64,000 nucleotides of DNA. It comes from Dendrophyllia cribrosa. Lineage: Eukaryota > Cnidaria > Anthozoa > Scleractinia > Dendrophylliidae. Numbering within the stretch: the first letter of the stretch is position 1; each line of letters opens with the position of its first letter. Shown here in pieces: positions 20,919 through 34,000 of the stretch. The notes below the pieces were generated by a model that saw only the letters and a program-made list of their open reading frames with translations, was not told where the DNA came from and searched no databases. Location of the stretch: positions 21,427,480 to 21,491,479 of the forward strand of contig JAJLRJ010000014.1 of assembly GCA_024195265.1 (NCBI GenBank), given 5' to 3'. The translations under genes and the position numbers were made by a program.

Positions 20919-23900
20919 TATATTTGCCTGATTATCTGTTCACTAATGATACGACTCTGAGCTATATTTAGCTAGTCAGTTTGAGCGTCAGAGCCTCCAG
21001 ATAGCAGTGATGTCTAGCTTGTAAAACTAAAAAAAAAATGACCGTATTTGTTAAATTTAGTAAAAACGTTGCGTTGTCAATATCTCATCGAATAAATGGC
21101 GATTTCCGGCTTTCTGAACTGAAAATTGTCTTCCTGACTTATCCTCTGTTGCCTGGATATTGGTTTGATTAATTAACGTATTAGAATGAAGTCGATGGCA
21201 AGTTTACTTAATTTTTGGAAATTAAACATAAGGATTTTTGACGACAGCCCCAGAAAAATAAATAAATAAATAAAATAAAAATAAAAACAGCACATCACCT
21301 TCATAATATAGCTTAATATCCAATCCGAAGGAAAAAAAAGGATCCTGAACGTGATTTGAACTCGCGCCTCCCGACTGCCCTTGCCGGAACTAAACCACTC
21401 GACCATCGTGGAACACGCTAAGCCGAGACCAAATTTTATTATTCCAAGGTAGATACGCATCAAAACGCGTGTCTCGGTTGAAAAATCCTTTTAGATCGAA
21501 TTTAATGTTGCAATAAAGACTCCAAATGCAAAACATCTTTAAGGTTATTGTTGTTTATATTCGTTCACAACCAATCAGTTATTGTTATCGCTGGATTCGC
21601 GTTGTTCTTGTTACGAAACGCATTCGTAACAAAGCATTACGTCACTAGCCAAGTTTACAGCTGATGAAAGGAGCGAGTGAATATTAAAGCCACCGTTACC
21701 GATAACCGGTTCATTACGCTTGTGCGTATTTACGGATTAAAAATGACTTTTTGCTTACAAATGTTTTTTTATGAGAACTGTGCACGGTCAATCCAAACGT
21801 GAATTGAAGTGCTGGCAATATTTAATCTGCCTCAGCAAAGTGTTTTTATTTGTTAAATCTGTCGCCAATTGGTCGAATATTTCCTAGTTTCAGAATGTCT
21901 GGTTTTAACTGATTTGTTAAGTATATAACCAATTACAAAGTTGCACAAAAAACTTATGCTCTTTCAAGTTCTTTTTGTGTTATCGTCATATATTTATGAT
22001 TAAGAGATTTCTCAGACCGAACAGCTGGAAATTTCATATTTCTATAGCAAATTTATTGTAAATGCATACACACAAACGGAAAATTAGACTCCAATGGCCG
22101 TCATTGTTCTTTAATAACGGCGACTGGAGGAGTGTATAGCAAAACGCTTGCAATGGTGTTCTTCTGTGCTTTGTTTAGTCGACATTTCACAAAAGACGGA
22201 AACTCTAGTTCTTAGTCTAGTTTAAAAAAAAAAGGTTTGTTTTCTTCGGAAAATAGAGATACATGTACTTCTGGTAGATGTTGTTTTTATAAGCGTGGAA
22301 CATTTATTTATGAACTGCCCGCAATTTATAACGTTGAACCACTGAACTTCAGGTTGAAAGTCTGACGCGCTAACCACTAGACCACCGCGCATCCACATAT
22401 ACTGTAAGCTGGTAGTGAATTGGTTAATAGCGACAAAACAAAAGCTGCACGCGTTTGCCCCCATTCGGTAAACCAATCAAATAATTGCTTCCTTCCATAT
22501 CGTTTGTTGGTTTAGCTGTGTTAATGCGTAATCATTTGAAGGTCAATCTCAATTCATCTTGGCTATAAGAGAGAGACTGGGACGAGATTAGGAAGCGCGT
22601 TCCTTAGTCACCCACAAAAACGTTTTGTAGCTCTTGTCCAAGACAGAAGCCAGGGAAGCACTTGAAGTTTTATTTTTATTATCCATCCAGGACATCCGCA
22701 GCCAAAGACAGTAATTTGAGTGATTTAAACAAAACTGGATCAATAGAGCGGCTTTCATTTGAGTGTCGAATGTAATTTTGCAATTCTACGCTTCGTGATT
22801 GGCTAAAAAATCTCAGGCCATTTTCTCAACCAATCAGAAGTAAAACCAAAACCAATCGTGACTTGCTCGCACGCGTTTTCCCGCGCTTGGCGCTGGCGCC
22901 ATGTCTCTGCTTCAAGCTCTGATTGGTTCATTGGATTGTCTGCGTCTCTTGTGATTGGCCAGAGGTATTACTTTGGTTTTGGTTTTACGATACTCAATTG
23001 AAAACTGCTTTATATCTGGGTTTTTGTTCACGCAAAATATGTTTTTTTTTCAAGTAGTAATAAAAATAGGATATAATGAACGGTTCAAAGAAATGACACC
23101 ATCTGACTCACATCTATTTGCTTTACTCTATCATGTGTTTTTCATGTTTCAAAGCAAATAATAATAAATTATACACAATAAATACCACACGGAGATGTAC
23201 ACGTGGGTTATGCCTATACCTACACTAAAACTATGTTGATTATTTTATATAACAATTCAAGATACCACAAAAAACTGAGATATTTCCAGAAATGCAGGCA
23301 GAGGGGGACACGCTTCTGCATGACTGGCATCACAAAGTGTCCTCACCTATAAAAGTTCACCAAAACACACGAAATTCTGTCACATATGAAGTACTTGTTC
23401 AACAATACTTGCGTGCATTTCTGGAGATAAGTGGAGAAACTAAGAAGGAAACCATGCTTAGGGTACAATGAAGAAGATGCTTAAGTAATGATCCGCATAA
23501 GAAGGATAGCGCCAACGGCAATGGAATGTCAAGATTTTTCATCGTTAAAACTAGTGATCTCATTGGCCTAGACTCAAAAACCGCTAAAAAGTTAAGGTTC
23601 AAGGTGCATTTTGTCTAATTTTTTAAGGTTTCAAGTAATTTGAGACCCAATCGCACAACATACGATTTTTAAAAGAAATTGTATTTGGGGAACTTCATCA
23701 AAGAAGCAAAATTATTAGCTATTGTCTTCTGCTATTTTGATTGGTTAAGCACGAACATTTCCTAAAATTTATTTGATGCAAATGGATTTTCTTTATTTTT
23801 ATAATGAAATATAATTACGAACCATCAGCTCCTCCTCTATTCTTGAAATCAAAGATATTCTATGTGGGAAAGAGCCAATGCCGCAGAACAATGAAGTTTG

Positions 23901-24034
23901 CTATCGTTCTTATGTGGAACAATACTTAATTGTACAAAATGAGTAAATCCAGAAAAATGCATGACATTATTGACTGAAACAAAACTATCATTGGAGAAAC
24001 TTGGATAAAAACTGACGAACAGTTCCTTTAAAAG
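20919..24034. other. Intergenic part of unit B, no gene seen
   Basis: Same content as unit A 12953-16329 without the 239 bp MITE: a tRNA-like SINE head at about 21343-21419 (-), a second at about 22336-22420 (-), and an inverted-repeat element at about 22789-23010. Small open frames differ by indels from their A counterparts and look non-coding. Confidence 0.6.
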
Positions 24035-24641
24035 TTTTTAGAGTCTGTGGATGAAATCCTCCAGTGTGACCATTCAAATAAGAGCTATTGAGCAGTACTT
24101 TCCTGCGGTACTGTTTATTGTGCTGTACAAGGTGATTCTAACTTTTAAGTCTGTGGATGAAATCCTAAAATTGACCATTCAAATGAAAGCTACTGACCAG
24201 TACTTTCCTGTGGTACTGTTTATTATGCTGTAGAAGGTGGTTCTGACTTTTGAGTCTGTGGATGAAATCCTAAAGTGTGACCATTCAAATGAAAGCTATT
24301 CAGCAGGAATTTACTGTGGTACTGTTTATTGTGCTGTACAAGGTGGTTCTAACTTTTGAGTCTGCGGATGAAATCCTAAAGAGTGACCATTCGACAAATA
24401 AAAGTTACCGAGCAGTACTTTTCTGTGGTACTGTTTATTATGCTGTACAAGGTGGTTCTGACTTTTGAGTTTGTGGATGAAATTCTGAAGTTACCATTCA
24501 AATGAAAGCTACTGAGCAGTACTTTCCTGTGGTACTGTTTATTATGCTGTACAGGGTGGTTCTAACTTTTGAGTGTGTGGATGAAATCCTAAAGAGTGAC
24601 CATTCAAATACAATCCACTAAGAGGTACTTTCCTGTGTTGC
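24035..24641 (+). repeat. 106 bp satellite, about 5.6 copies (unit B)
   Basis: Matches the array at 16330-16935 monomer by monomer, with small deletions (for example TAAAATTGACC in the second monomer). The array therefore existed before the segment duplicated. Confidence 0.93.
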
Positions 24642-25021
24642 TGTTTATTTCTTGACATTTTACAGAACGAAATATTCTCTCTTGTATAAATCTTGGCCAC
24701 TACTGGGAGTCAAACTATTCATGAGCTTTAATTTGGAATTAAATAAAACTGGTCCTCCCACTATTTATAGCAGGATTATTTATTTTTGGGGCAAAATGGT
24801 AATGGTTTGACTTGATCTTGTGAGTTTCACTAGTACCTTCATGCAAACATTGGTTATCCTGGCCTGGAAATCAATTTTCTAATTTAATGACTTTCATGAA
24901 TAAAAAAATCTACAGATTTGTGTAAAGAGCCTATTCTAACTCAGGAAAGAATGTACAATAGATCACTATCTTTGTGCAAAGTCGTGATTTCATAAAAGAT
25001 CTCAATTTGAAATAAAAGACA

Positions 25022-28000
25022 TCATCTGAGACAGTTCCGGTCCCTCTTGCGTTCATTTGTGCATTTGGGACAGTACCTGGAAGGAGAAGAAAAGGACTTT
25101 TTCAGTGAAACACCTCAAAATTTGTTGCATTCGCACAATCCAAATCTTGTGTTGGGTGTCCTGTGTAGTAGCCAGGTTGAAAAGGTCATTTCCGAGTTGC
25201 TCTTAGCCTCCCTTTCAAACCAAGGCCAAGTGCAAAACCAATCATATGAAAATGAGTTCTTTCACATGCAAATAAAACTTATTAATCCATATGAATGGTT
25301 TTGCACTTGGCCTCTGTTTGAAAAGGAGGCTAAGAGCAACTCGGAAATGGGCTGTTCAGTTTTCCTCTGTTTCTACGTTTTAACTCCACTTAAGCCCCCC
25401 GCCCCCCCCAAATCCCGTCTTATTATAGAGAGTTCAGTTACAGTAAAATGAGTGACTGAAGTGCAGTAGAGACCAACTTTAGGTGTCCATCTTATAGAGA
25501 GTTCAGTTACAATAAAATGAGTGACTGAAGTGCGGTAGAGACCAAGTTTAGGTGTGCATCTTAGAGAGGTGTCCGTCTTATAGAGTTCAGTTACAGTAAA
25601 ATGAGTGACTGAAGTGCAGTAGAGACCAACTTTAGGTATCCATCTTAAGTCAAGCTGTCAGTTGCATTAAAATGAGTAATTGAAGAGTGATAGGGGACCA
25701 ACTTAGGTGTCCATTTTAGAGAGGTGTCTGTTAAATCTAGTGTTGATTGTAAACGTTTGAACTTGTCCCCATTACCTGCGACCCTGGAACAGGTTAGCAA
25801 TAACAGAAGGCAGTACGTATAAGTGCAACTTACCATTTTCCCTTTGGTTTGGTGGTGAGTCCAACACACTGAAAGTGAAACCATTCTATGGGGCACTGTG
25901 AGGAAAAAATATTGAAATAAAGATCATTACATTGATAAAACAAAGTAATACCTGAACATGCTTCAGCACTCCAAGCTGTGACTATTTTGGTTGCCATGGC
26001 GAGTGAAAAAAAAATTGGCGACTGAATTATTGGCGAAGGTCGCCATTTGGCGACCAAAGGATTTAACAACAAGCTCAAAACAATAAGCTCAAAACAATAA
26101 AGTTGACTTTACGATACTTTTCTCCTGTATAAGGTCAATGATGAATCTGTTCCTCTTGTATTGCAAGACATGTACTGGCATAAGGATCTGCGTAATGCAG
26201 CTTCGAATTCATTTAGTGGCCATTTTGAAAACGTTTAGCAGAAGTGTCCTAATGTAAAGTACATGTAGGGCATGTAATTTAACAAAAGCAGTAACATGCA
26301 CGGTATCTTGCTAAGTACTGTAGGATGTATGCATCCTACCAAATCTTGAGAAAACAAAAAAAATATTAAACAAAACTTTTTACAAACAAACCTCTTCATT
26401 ATCACATCCAATCATTTCTCCAAATGAAACCTGCATAGAACCAAAAAAAACCCACAAACTTAATTTATTAATAAATACAGCATACAGGCAGATTTTCTGC
26501 TTTGTAGTTTTTTGTCAGCAAAGATGCCATATTAGTTATTATTTTTCTTCTCCCCACGAAGTCCAAAATTGTACTATTCAATGAGAGTTGCTTAAAATGC
26601 ATATGAAGTAATTTTTCATTTTGTCTTTTTTTGGAGGCTATTATGTCTTTATTTTGAAATGATAAAAGAAATTTGTCAGAAAATTCAGTTTGCAGAAATC
26701 AGTGTCCTGGAGACTAGGAACCAGTTGTCGATATCCATGGCGTTGATGATGTAGAAAATACTTGAGATTTGTTCTTTTGTATGCTCACAGTGTGTTTTGT
26801 TTCATTCCTTCAAAAAAATGTCAGACTGTGCTGAAGGTATGTCTTCTACAGAGTCTCTGTCAGACAGACAGGAAGTCGCAGAGGTCGAAGATTTCTCCTT
26901 TGCTGCCACAATACTTGTGAGTTGAAGTATTTTTTATGTCACAGCCTTGTTTGGCCACACGCTCGATAGAGACACTTTCTGGCCAAATTCAATAATTTCA
27001 CAATGGGAAGGTCTTTTTGACGAAACTCGCAAATTTAGATAAAGAAAGTAAAGCACTATCAAACCATGGAAATTCTTTTTTTACTTCATATGCACTTTAA
27101 GGGATCCACTTGCATCTGGATTGCTCACTTTTAATCCAGAAGGCTCCAATTGTTTACCTTTTAAAGTGCATGAGATTTTCTACCTAGTATGTTCTATCGT
27201 TGTTTTCACACATAATTCATACTTACCTGATTGCACAAACAGTATGTTGGTTCATTTGGATCAATCGGAAATTCGGGTGTAGGTGATCCTTGATTCTTTG
27301 ACTTGCCCCTAAATTCAACAGGACAAAAACTATTTGTGAATTTATGGGAGCATAAAGCAATAAGAGCATTACAACTTGTACCCCCCCCCCCCCCCCCACA
27401 TGGTTGTAATGACCTAGAAAGGAAAGGAAGCTTAGTTTGCTCATGTTGCAAATGCCTCCATAGTCAGAGACTATATTGTGTTAGGCATTTATAATGGTTT
27501 CCTGGTATTTGCCAGTATATGCCTAGTTGGAGATACACAATGTTGCATGGAGTAAAGATTCTAGGTAGACGCAGAGATGGAAATTAGCAAGTGCTCATTC
27601 ACATGTGTGTCAAATATTCTTGGGCGAGTACAAATTGTACATTTCATGGTGCAGGGGGGGGGGGGGGGGGGGATTTGGATATTTTTGGGTGGGGGTGTGC
27701 CACTGGGACTCTGAAACCCTTACCCTATACCAGACCATGTTCAGCTGATTTTGCAACCCTATACTAGACTAGACACCAAACATCACTAGCCTATCCCAGA
27801 CTTGCTATTTTTAGAACTGTATCACTATAAGTGGAAAACTATATGTCACAATTTTGCTGCAATGATTTTATTTCTGTTAAGAGAAGGCTCTTTCTCTTCC
27901 AAGTTTTAATTCCTTTTCTAGACTTAACTTTTAATACAACTGATCAGTTTTCTGGCAAATGATACCCTATTCTAGACTAACACTCTCTGATTTCTATACT

Positions 28001-31000
28001 GTATCCCAGACTAAACTGCTTGAAAACCATACCCTTCACAGTGGCACATACCCATTTAGCTTACATACGAGAGTACCCCCCACCCCTACCCACCGGGCCA
28101 ACAACCTTCATATCAAGAGTCTGGTTTACAGACCACTGAGCCTGTGCTCTGTGTGATGGCTGAGCTAACGAAAAAGATCTCGAAGTTGGTCGATAGGATA
28201 TCCCATTATTTTATCACACTTACTTTCTACTGGTCTTTGCCTTCTTTTTAACCGGCTTGGCGACTTCTGATCCCCCGGTACCGCTTGAAGCACCCCTCCC
28301 CTCAGAGTCACGTTCATGCTTGTCATGATTACGCTGCCTTCTATTCCCTAAAGAGAATAATATTATCAATAACAACAATGACAAGAGCTCAACCTTTATT
28401 CTGTAAGGAGCTAGATCATTTTATCTTAATTTTTAAATAACTGTATGCTGAAAGGAATTTTTACCGTGTCTAAATAAAGTTATCATATCATATCATATCA
28501 TATCATATCATATCATATCATATCATATCATATCATATCATATCATATCATATCATATCATATCATATCATATCATATCATATCATATCATATCATATCA
28601 TATCATATCATATCATATCATATCATATCATATCATATCATATCATATCATATCATATCATATCATATCATATCATATCATATCAAGGAGCTCAACCTTT
28701 ATTCTACAAGGAGTCGAGGAGCTGAAAACAAATATGGAAACAACAAACAAAGAAAATTCTGTTTGTCAGTCAGTCCACTAATATAAGTCGGTAAATGTGT
28801 TATGGCATTCAGTGATATGAGAACACTTCCTAATCTTGTGAAGGCAGGCTGTTTTGAGATGTTGGTCAATGCCAAATTAACCACTCCGCACATTTTTCAG
28901 GGGCACCTCTCACCATCATCATCATGTGATTTGTTCTTCATCAGAAGTTTACCACATTGTCTACAGCATCCATCAATACATACATGTATACTACTATTAA
29001 TTTAGCGCTGATAAGTAGACATTCCAACATATTGACACTGCATTCACAAGTGATTCATGATCAGTAGCTATAGGTTAGTGGAGGTCCAACCTACACATGT
29101 ATAAGTTTAAGTGCAGTTTCCAATTTAGTGTTGTAAAATTAAATCAGAACCAAAGTTAATGAAGTACTTTGGCCTATGACAGCAATCCAATTAACCAATG
29201 AGAATTAGAAGCAAATTCATGTAGCTCGCACCCCCCTAGGGTACTCTGATATATACATGTATGCTATTATTTTTATATTCAAGCAGTTTAGTCTGGGAAA
29301 GGGTATAGAAATAAAAAGTTTTGGTTAAGAATAGGGTATCATTTGCCGGGAAACTGATCAGTTGTATGAAGAATTAAGTCTAGAATAGGAATTGAAACTC
29401 GTAAGAGAAAGAGCCTTACCTAACAGAGACATTGTAAGATATTGTCTTAATTGGCGTATATTGGACTATAACAGTGATACAGTTTTCAGTGTCTGGTCTA
29501 GTATAGGGTTGCAAAATCAGCTGAAAATGATCTGGTATAGGTTAGGGTAAGGGTGTCAGAGCCCCAGAGGCACACCCATTTGGAAAGTACAGTCAACTCT
29601 CTCTTAACGGACACCTCTATAAGACAGACAACGGACACTTTGAAACTCTCAACGGACACTTGGGTGTCCAAGTGAAAAATACTTCAAAATGGAAATGTAG
29701 GTGCTGATTATGAACAAATGGAACAATTTTTTTTTATTTCAGTTTGTAGGTTTTGCTTTAATAAGTAAACTACTTTTAATAGACTTAAAACAGACGTGTA
29801 TTTGTTGTGGTTCAAATTTTTCTTTGGTTTGAAAATTTTTAAACCAGTTTGATTTTTGTTTTCCTTTGTCTCAGAATATGATAATGAATCTGAGACAAAG
29901 GCAAAATAAAATTGAACTGGTTTGAAAATTTTCAAACCAAAGAAAAATTTGAACCACAACATATTCATTATGCAAAGGTTCAGATCTATTATCTCTGAAT
30001 GACTGGTGTCACGCTACCTTGACTCTCTATAAGCCGGACACCTCTCTAAGATGGACAGTTGGTAACAGTACGACGGTATCTGTCTTAGAGAGAGTTGACT
30101 GCAGCTGACTTTTTAACCAATCACAAAGTATAATCAGAGATCAGAACCAAAGCAAATTAAAGCAGGTACAGTAAAAACCCGCGTGTAAGAACCTACATTT
30201 TTTGAAGTCTGGCAAAATAGGTTCTTGTATTTTGGGGTAGTTATTGGCAATTTAGGCTTAGTAGGTTCTTAATTGAAGGGGTGAGTGGAATAAAGCCCTA
30301 AGTGACTTCTGATCAACTGCTAGATTCTCCTTTCAGTTTGTCTTGTATATGTTGTGGTTTAATTTTTGTTTTGGTTTGAAAATTTTCAAACCAGTTTAAT
30401 TTTTATTTTCCTTTGTCTCAGATTCATTATCATAATCTAAGACAAAGGAAAACAAAAATCAAACTGGTTTGAAAATTTTTAAACCAAAGAAAAAATTGAA
30501 CCACAACATATACATGTATGCTCATGTAACAAAGGGAGAATTTGACTATAGATCAGGAGTCACTTAGGGCCTTATTCCAAACATTATTTGGAATAAGGCC
30601 CCAAGTGACTCCTCATCTGAAGCCAAATTCTCCCTTTGTTACATGAGCATATACAAGACAAACTGAAAGGAGAATCTAGCAGTTGATCAGAAGTCATTTA
30701 GGGCTTTATTTTACTCACCCCTTCAATTAGGTTCTTAATTTCTTTGAAGGAGATATACAGTACAAACCTCCTTTAAGCAAGGTCCATGAAGACAATTACA
30801 GTTATTGTATGTACTTTTAATATATAAACCTGTTTTTGTTGTAGGAATCACATACTTTTATTTGTAATTACAGTTTGGTATTTTTCTTGTAATATATATT
30901 TGCAATCTCGAAGTCAAACTCCTTGGTTAAAATGTTTATCATAATTTAACTGTAACCCACTTACAATGTATAAGAACCTGCTTGATCTACTTGATCTTGG

Positions 31001-34000
31001 GTACTAAAATGGCAAATTTCTGCCAGCAGGTTCTTAAACCACTAGGTTCTTACACGCAGGTTTTTACTGTAACTGATATTTAAATGACTCAGTACTAAAT
31101 TGAAAACTGCATTATTGAACATATTATCAAGTTCCAAGTGTACTTAGGTTGTGACTGCTTACGTTTTGTTTTCTCGGCAGGCTTTGTGTGGTGCTCTTCC
31201 AAAATAACTACAAAAAAGAAAAAAAAATCTGTAACATTTTTACTACATTTTTCACTAGGATATATGAAAACTAATTTCTAGCTATATACCATCAACTGAC
31301 GATTCGCAATTCACATGACTCTGAAAGGTGACTTCTGCTCAGGTTGTTGAAACATCAGTCAATGTCAACAACAACAGCTCTTTTCAGAACTATACTAACC
31401 CAGACGATCACACCCGACAGACTACTGATACCCCTAGGTTCAAACAATTTACAATGTTTCTAACTATCTGTTAACAGAAAGAGTAGCAAAGTTTTCTTTC
31501 ACATGAACAATATATCATCAGTTAGTTATACACAGGCTTCTGCCACACATCTATGCTGAGATATTTGATACCTGGTTGAGCTTCTTGTTTTAAGAGTGGT
31601 GGAAGATCTTCATTCCTACATGTGTCAAGGTTTTCCACATCTACCTCAATCTGCCGAGTACGGGTATCAACCTATGAAACAAATATTATTAAAGACATTA
31701 ATTTTTGTTGAATACTCTAAGATTCTTGGAGTATTTTTCCAGCCTTGTTATGCCACAAAACGTAACAGCTGATGCAAAATGTAAAAACCTTTTTACCACA
31801 AAATATAACATTAACCCGAAATGTAATTTTTTCAATAGATTAAATTGACCACATTACTCTTACACAGTGTGAAAACAGGTTTTTTTTGGCACGATTATGC
31901 AAAATGATATTTTTTTACTCTGGGATGGCTTTAGCTTCCAAACCTGGGGGAACACTCCCTGACTTGTTGTTACATTTGTTACATTTCGCATCAGTCGTTA
32001 CATTTTGCGTTGTAACAAGCCTTCCACAGGGGTTTCTAAAGGACAATTTACACGGTACAACTTTGTTGCATGCGACACGCTTACGGCATGCTTACGACAT
32101 GACTTGAGCTGATTTACATGGAGTAATTCATGTTGCAAGCATGCTGTAAGCATGTTTTAAGCGTGTCGCATGCGACAAAGTTGTACCGTGTAAATTGGCC
32201 CATAGTCTTGTCCACTATTTGAAAGTGGAGAACGCCCTGCTAAGAACAAAGTTGATTTTAAACTAAATCTCTTACCAAATCAATCATATTTGCAACCAGC
32301 TGCAGCTTGTCATCTCCATATTCTTGGCTCTTTACAAGTCGCCTTTGTATCTGAATCAGGCATTTCCTTCTAGCTGTGGAATCCTTTTCTTTAAAGAAGT
32401 TATTGATGAGCCTTTCAAGTTCTTTTAACCTCTCTGCAACAAAAATTATATAACAATCCATTATGAAACAGAAGATCTTTTTAGTAGCTGAATAAAAATT
32501 GTATACAATAATTTTAATAATTAATTACAATAACACAAACAAATATACGATATATTTTTTATCAATATACCCTGATAATGAAGATCCAACTCTCGCATCT
32601 GAGAAATGTTCCTTTGCATGTCATCAGGTAAGGATTCTACACCTGTTAAAACAAGTAAGACATTTATTTTAACCAGACTGTATAGCCCATTTTAATGAAT
32701 ACCACGATGCATCATTTTCCGCTAATGACGTCAAACATATTCTTTTGAATTGCAAGAGAATTCAAAAGAATATGTTTGACGTCATTAGCGGAAAATGATG
32801 CATCGTGGTATTTATTAAAAGTGTCTATATATACTGTAGATCTCCTTAGAGTGGCAAACACGAGGGCAGTTCATTCACTGACCTGCGTAGCAGTGGTTCC
32901 TTTCATGCGGCTCTTTACATTCTCGGAACAACCGCATAAATATATCTTATCGACCAAGCGTGAGGGCCGTACTGGGAGAATAATGGCACAAGGTTTTGAC
33001 AGTAAAGACCAAGCACAGCAAGATCTGTACAAAAAAGTCTGAGGGCGGACATTAGGGAGCTTAAGCAACCACGACGCCGACGGCAGCGAGAACGGCACAA
33101 AATAATAGGCTTAATGAGCGAAAACAATACCTCTGCACGTGCGTTTTACATTTTGGTATATTTCTTTGCCGTTTCCTGCAAAACAACAACGTCAAATGAT
33201 CAAATTATAGGTTTTTTGGAGAACGTGAACACGCAACGGTTAATTTTCCTTTCTCCATTTGAACCGGAAAGCCATCCCTTTAAATTCAGCTCCTGGACAA
33301 TCCAGTCACATTAGACAAACTAAACAAATTGGAGCAACTGCAAAGTAGTTTAAAATAGCGCAAATCCTTTTTTCAAGTGACGTTTTCCTTGGCGTTGCCG
33401 TCGTCGTTGCTTAAGCTCCCTATTCTCACAGAACGGCCCCCAGCAAGCTTGAATGACAAGGTGCATTATTGCACAATGAATAGCTCAATTTCGATATATT
33501 AAAATTCAACTTAAAACAAAAGACATCACTATGAGGCTTAGGGGAATAAACCATATAAATCCCTTATATCATTCCCCTAAGCCTCGTAGGGATGTCTTTT
33601 GTTTCAAGTTGAATTTTAATATATCGAAATTGGGCTATGTGCTTTATTACAGTATAATGAAGACCCCCTACACATGTACATGTATCTCTCCCTCCAAACT
33701 CCTACTTGTACTAGTGATGTGGGGGGGGTGGTTGATACCTTGCCACATAGAAGTGGGAATAAATCCATATGTCAACAGCCAAAAGAAAAAGATAACCATG
33801 AACCAAAAGTGAAAACAGACAAAACAGCATGGGCAGGGTGCAAAATTATCAACTTTTTAACTTTTTTAATGGTTTCACAGAACTAAAACAAGTGAGGAAA
33901 AAATAGATAAATACAAAATCACAAGAACTGAAGCAGAAACCCAGAACAGGAACTACTCTCCTCAACATAGGGCCATCCTGTCAAATATTATAAATTACCG

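Larger units (their letters stand above)
18779..26625. repeat. Tandem segmental duplication, unit B
   Basis: The second copy of the 8 kb unit, carrying the intact receptor and the ING exons that belong to the full gene. Relative to A it lacks the 7 kb element, the 239 bp MITE and about 54 bp around the element's insertion site. It has two extra copies of a roughly 70 bp tandem repeat near 25420-25640. Confidence 0.95.
30169..31069. mobile_element. Tc1/mariner-like non-autonomous element with nested insertions
   Basis: The ends CAGTAAAAACCCGCGTGTAA and TTACACGCAGGTTTTTACTG are inverted repeats (27 bp, one mismatch) flanked on both sides by TA (30167-30168 and 31070-31071), the classic mariner target. 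Inside lies a foldback element (30273-30727), itself split by a further MITE (30345-30513). It ends about 90 bp from ING exon 6. Confidence 0.88.

Noticed and set aside
27206..27451. Minus-strand 81-residue frame as a separate gene
   Set aside because: Its real part is ING exon 8 (27308-27227); the rest is intron read-through including a G run.
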